From Bacilli bacterium (GTDB taxonomy: Bacteria; Bacillota_I; Bacilli_A; RFN20; CAG-288), in NCBI GenBank assembly GCA_900769965.1, contig CAAGIQ010000172.1:1-9424 (forward strand): 9,424 bases of DNA, given 5' to 3'. Positions 7,226 through 9,424 of this stretch are shown in pieces. The position numbers and the translations under genes are program-made. The first letter of the stretch is position 1, and each line of letters begins with the position of its first letter. A model generated the notes under the pieces. It saw only the letters and a list, made by a program, of their open reading frames with translations. It was not told where the DNA came from and made no database searches.

Positions 7226-8680
7226 CTACTGCTCTTTGAAAACTAACTTACTCTTATTAGTGTAGTATTTCTGATTTGAAGCATACGGAGAAGAGCTTGT
7301 TGGAATCAACAATTCTAAGTCTAACAAAGGATTTAAAATAGACGATACAAAACTCTTTCTATTTTTTAAACCTAAATACTCTTGTATTTCCATTCTCGAC
7401 TTTGGTTCTTCCAAACAAAAAGCAAGGATTTTTCTATCATAAATTCTATTTCCTGATCTAGGCGACTTAAATTCAAATTCTATTTCTTCTTCGTTATTTT
7501 TCTTCATATCATATGTCGTATCATATAGCGTTATGATGAATTGAGCAGGATCAGAATATACTTGAGGTTGGTATTCCTTAGAATAATCTTTATAACATTC
7601 AACTATCTTTTCAAATCCTGAACCAGATGCTTCCATAAGATCACATAGTTCAAGTATTCCACATATAACTTCGTTTCTTCTTCGAGAGGGAATCCTATTA
7701 ATTGCATAATCTTGCGCTTTTCCAGGCAAAAGAAACGAACCAGGTGAAGTTATTTCAATTCTATTCTCAAAAATATCTATGTCTATTTGAGAACCATCAA
7801 CATAATAATCTCTATGAGCTACTGCGTTTATTAAAGCTTCTTCAATAGCTCTTTCTGGATAAGAAACAATATCTTTTCTTCCTTTTCCATCATTTTTTAT
7901 CAATCCGTTTTTTGTATAAAAATTTATATAATTTCTAGCAAAATCAAGAAGGTCTACTATATTCCCTCTAAACTCTTTTTTATCAATTAACTTGCTGCTA
8001 CCTTTAGTTAGTTCTGGCCACGTTCTACAAGCGACATTACAATTTCTATAATCACAATTATCTTCAAATAGCAACAAGCCTCTTGATGCAAACCCATCGA
8101 TTGATAAAGCGTTGATACTTTGTAGTTTTTTTAAAGTAATCTCTTCTTTAAAATTATGCATATCCTGATATAACCTTGTTAGTTTAGTAAAAGATAATTC
8201 AGAATAAGGTCTATCTGTGATTTCTACATCATATGGTTTTCTCTTGCTTGATAGAACTAATTCTTCAATTTGATCGCCATGAGCAATAACGCTTTGACCA
8301 TCTCTTCTAACATAAATAACATCTTGATCATCAGTTCGAGTTAACCATACAGGTGTATTGTCATTTTTAAACACTTCAACTTCTATAACAAATAAATCAT
8401 CATCAATCTTTATTTTTTCAAAACTATATTTGACTCTAGGATGTATCTTTTTATCGACAATATCATTTATATATAAAATGTCGTTCTTTACTTGTTCTTT
8501 TGAAATACCAATAGCATTTTCATCATCGTCGACGCCAAAAAATATTTTTCCACCATCAGAATTTGCAAACGCTACGATTGTTTTTGCCCATTTCTCATAG
8601 TTTTTGTGACTTACAATTTCCTTGAACTCAAATTTTTTTGACTCGAATTCTTCATAGTTAACAAAACTTTTAAAATCCAT
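7226..8680 (-). CDS. AlbA_2 (Schlafen-like) / GHKL-type ATP-binding winged-helix protein
   Basis: A 484-residue protein of the family often annotated as putative transcriptional regulator or 'ATP-dependent DNA helicase-related', although it has no helicase motifs. The N-terminus (about 14-135) is an AlbA_2/Schlafen-type domain: EFKEIVS at 18-24, IVAFANSDGGKIFFGVDDD at 35-53. A C-terminal HATPase_c_4-like domain follows (about 274-365), with PERAIEEALINAVAHRDYY (E281, N285, H289, R290, D291), RIEITSPG (307-314) and a glycine-rich ASGSGF box (351-356). The last 75 residues (about 411-484) look like a winged helix (MEIQEYLGLKNRKSFVSSIL). ATP and nucleic acid binding are expected from the family; the actual target is unknown. 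Related proteins occur near mobile elements and in phage-defence settings. The ATG has AGGAGGTG 5 bases upstream and its own promoter. It is not part of the atp operon. The stop is TAG. Confidence 0.88.
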   Translation of the reverse strand: MDFKSFVNYEEFESKKFEFKEIVSHKNYEKWAKTIVAFANSDGGKIFFGVDDDENAIGISKEQVKNDILYINDIVDKKIHPRVKYSFEKIKIDDDLFVIEVEVFKNDNTPVWLTRTDDQDVIYVRRDGQSVIAHGDQIEELVLSSKRKPYDVEITDRPYSELSFTKLTRLYQDMHNFKEEITLKKLQSINALSIDGFASRGLLLFEDNCDYRNCNVACRTWPELTKGSSKLIDKKEFRGNIVDLLDFARNYINFYTKNGLIKNDGKGRKDIVSYPERAIEEALINAVAHRDYYVDGSQIDIDIFENRIEITSPGSFLLPGKAQDYAINRIPSRRRNEVICGILELCDLMEASGSGFEKIVECYKDYSKEYQPQVYSDPAQFIITLYDTTYDMKKNNEEEIEFEFKSPRSGNRIYDRKILAFCLEEPKSRMEIQEYLGLKNRKSFVSSILNPLLDLELLIPTSSSPYASNQKYYTNKSKLVFKEQ

Positions 8681-8703
8681 AAATACACCTCCTACTTGTC
8701 GAT

Positions 8704-8733
8704 ATTATATCAAAAAAAGACACTTTTCATCAA
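8704..8733 (-). promoter_or_regulatory. strong promoter of the AlbA_2/GHKL gene
   Basis: On the minus strand, -35 TTGATG (8733-8728), an 18-base spacer and -10 TATAAT (8709-8704) with an extended -10 TG one base upstream (TGATATAAT). Initiation would fall near 8697, leaving a short leader with AGGAGGTG (8693-8686). The -10 is embedded in an inverted repeat, GATAT-A-ATATC (8701-8711), which may be an operator. Confidence 0.75.
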
Positions 8734-8736
8734 TAG

Positions 8737-8780
8737 ACTTGTGTGGTACTTGTATGGTTCCTGTGGGGTACTTGGGTGGT
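8737..8780. repeat. four tandem 11-bp units upstream of a promoter
   Basis: On the + strand the units are ACTTGTGTGGT (8737-8747), ACTTGTATGGT (8748-8758), TCCTGTGGGGT (8759-8769) and ACTTGGGTGGT (8770-8780), back to back with no gaps. The consensus is ACTTGTGTGGT; each unit differs from it at one to three positions. Neither flank continues the pattern. A period of 11 is close to one helical turn and not a multiple of 3, so it looks like a DNA-level signal rather than coding sequence. It lies 3 bases upstream of the -35 and 6 bases from the group II intron end. Confidence 0.75.
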
Positions 8781-8789
8781 CGTGCAATC

Positions 8790-8827
8790 GAGTAGGGAGG
8801 AAAATTGAATAATTCCCTCTCCCTCTC
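8790..8827 (-). ncRNA. group II intron domain VI
   Basis: On the minus strand GAG (8827-8825) pairs with CTC (8792-8790). A8793 is unpaired opposite this junction, A8824 pairs with T8794, and GGGAG (8823-8819) pairs with CTCCC (8799-8795). After one bulged A (8818), GGGAATT pairs with AATTTTC (two G-U pairs) around an ATTC loop. The unpaired A8793 near the base is the expected branch point for lariat formation. Confidence 0.85.
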
Positions 8828-8829
8828 AC

Positions 8830-8863
8830 ACCACGTAACGTGCCGTTCGGCATTACGCGGTTC
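8830..8863 (-). ncRNA. group II intron domain V (catalytic core)
   Basis: Exactly 34 nt. The basal stem ACCGCGTAA (8861-8853) pairs with TTACGTGGT (8838-8830) through nine pairs including one G-U. A two-base CG bulge (8840-8839) lies on the 3' strand, and the upper stem TGCC/GGCA is closed by a GAAC loop. Stem lengths and bulge position are those of canonical domain V, which holds the splicing active site. Domain VI follows after two bases. Confidence 0.88.
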
Positions 8864-9424
8864 AACTTACTTTCAAAGCATGTCTCTCTAAATAATAATC
8901 TAGACAACTGACTAATCCCTTTTTGGTCAGTTTTTCTTTTGAAATTGCTCTAACTACACAAGTCCTAGTTACAATCCACATATAATGATTTCCCATATTT
9001 GCAGTCGTTTTTGCTAAATCTTTATCAATTCCAAGTTTCTTTAGTCCCCATTCCCTTTTGCTTGGCTTCTTCCACTGCTTCCAAATAATGATTCTAAGCA
9101 TTGTTCTAAGATGTGGGTCTATCTCTTTTTCTAGAATCGTTTTCATAAATCCTAAAGCAAAATAATTAATCCATCCTCTTATTACTTCGTTTAGCTTCTT
9201 TATTCGATAGTCAAGGTCAATGCTCCACTTTCTTTCACAAAGTTTCTTTAATGCTCTTTTAAACTTTTGAATAGAATCTTCATGAGGTCTTGCTTTGTAT
9301 TTGTGGTCCCTACTATCTTTCCAAAATCCAAATCCAAGGTATTTAAGTTTATTAGGTGTAGTTATATGAGTTTTTGTCATATTAACTTTCAATCCTAGTT
9401 TTCTTTCTATCCATGAAGTTATGG
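8862..9424 (-). CDS. ltrA: group II intron reverse transcriptase/maturase, C-terminal part (partial)
   Basis: The frame is open to the right edge; 186 residues are visible and the polymerase domain is outside the window. The visible part begins in the end of the RT/thumb region (LGLKVNMTKTH, then LKYLGFGFWKD). It then shows the maturase-specific X/GIIM domain (RIKKLNEVIRGWINYFALG) and the following WKQWKKPSKREWGLKKLGI segment, and ends ...LDYYLERHALKVS. The protein binds its own intron RNA to promote splicing and copies it for retrohoming. No HNH endonuclease domain follows, so mobility probably uses nicked or single-stranded target DNA. An internal TTG at 9392 is not the start. The TGA stop (8864-8862) lies in the first two bases of domain V. 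The symbol ltrA is the generic family name. Confidence 0.92.
   Translation of the reverse strand, partial: ITSWIERKLGLKVNMTKTHITTPNKLKYLGFGFWKDSRDHKYKARPHEDSIQKFKRALKKLCERKWSIDLDYRIKKLNEVIRGWINYFALGFMKTILEKEIDPHLRTMLRIIIWKQWKKPSKREWGLKKLGIDKDLAKTTANMGNHYMWIVTRTCVVRAISKEKLTKKGLVSCLDYYLERHALKVS

Larger units (their letters stand above)
8787..9424 (-). mobile_element. group II intron, 3' part (continues beyond the window)
   Basis: A retroelement read right to left. In order it shows the C-terminal part of its reverse transcriptase/maturase, a 34-nt domain V, and a domain VI with a bulged adenosine. The intron should end at ...CTACTCGAT, with the last base at 8787, because the presumed branch A (8793) is 7 bases from that end counting itself and the final dinucleotide AT fits the usual AY rule. 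The 3' exon then begins TGCACGACC. The 5' end, exon-binding sites and most of the protein lie to the right of the window, so class and target motif cannot be fixed here. Confidence 0.88.

Noticed and set aside
8710..8907. 65-codon minus-strand open frame between the accessory gene and the intron
   Set aside because: It runs across domains V and VI, the intron boundary and the 11-bp repeats in a different frame from the maturase. It has no recognisable motif and is explained by the structured RNA and repeats.

Overview
This AT-rich window looks like chromosomal DNA of a low-GC Firmicute (Bacillota). The signs are purine-rich Shine-Dalgarno sites (AAAGGAGGTGAG, AGGAGG), Lys/Ile/Asn-rich proteins and the classic F-type ATP synthase gene order. 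UGA acts as a stop (atpI, atpH and the intron ORF end in TGA) and Trp is TGG, so the standard bacterial code applies rather than the Mycoplasma code. A member of the Bacilli/Erysipelotrichia or a Tenericutes-like gut lineage is plausible, but this is inference; no rRNA or other marker is present.

Layout. Bases 1-151 hold the 3' end of an unrecognised + strand gene that converges on the ATP synthase operon. A rho-independent terminator (about 149-181) serves the operon. From 204 to 6905, all on the minus strand, lies a complete, tightly packed operon. In transcription order it is atpI, atpB (a), atpE (c), atpF (b), atpH (delta), atpA (alpha), atpG (gamma), atpD (beta), atpC (epsilon). Gaps are 2-18 bases, with one 8-base overlap, and several Shine-Dalgarno sites sit on the stop codon of the gene before. 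A TATAAT promoter lies just upstream of atpI. The operon encodes the full rotary F1Fo enzyme. Its c subunit carries a two-carboxylate ion-binding pattern (E23 and E56, with T57 and Y61), which points to Na+ coupling.

Bases 6906-7225 are a very AT-rich spacer with the operon promoter, some weak palindromes and no convincing gene. From 7226 to 8680 (minus) is an accessory gene for an AlbA_2/Schlafen-like, GHKL-ATPase-like, winged-helix protein. It has its own strong extended -10 promoter (8704-8733). Immediately upstream of that promoter are four exact-length tandem 11-bp units (8737-8780).

Bases 8787-9424 (minus) are the 3' part of a group II intron: the C-terminal maturase part of its reverse transcriptase, then a foldable 34-nt domain V and a domain VI with a bulged branch-point A. 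The intron ends six bases before the 11-bp repeat block. The right part of the window is therefore a mobile/accessory module placed upstream of a core housekeeping operon.
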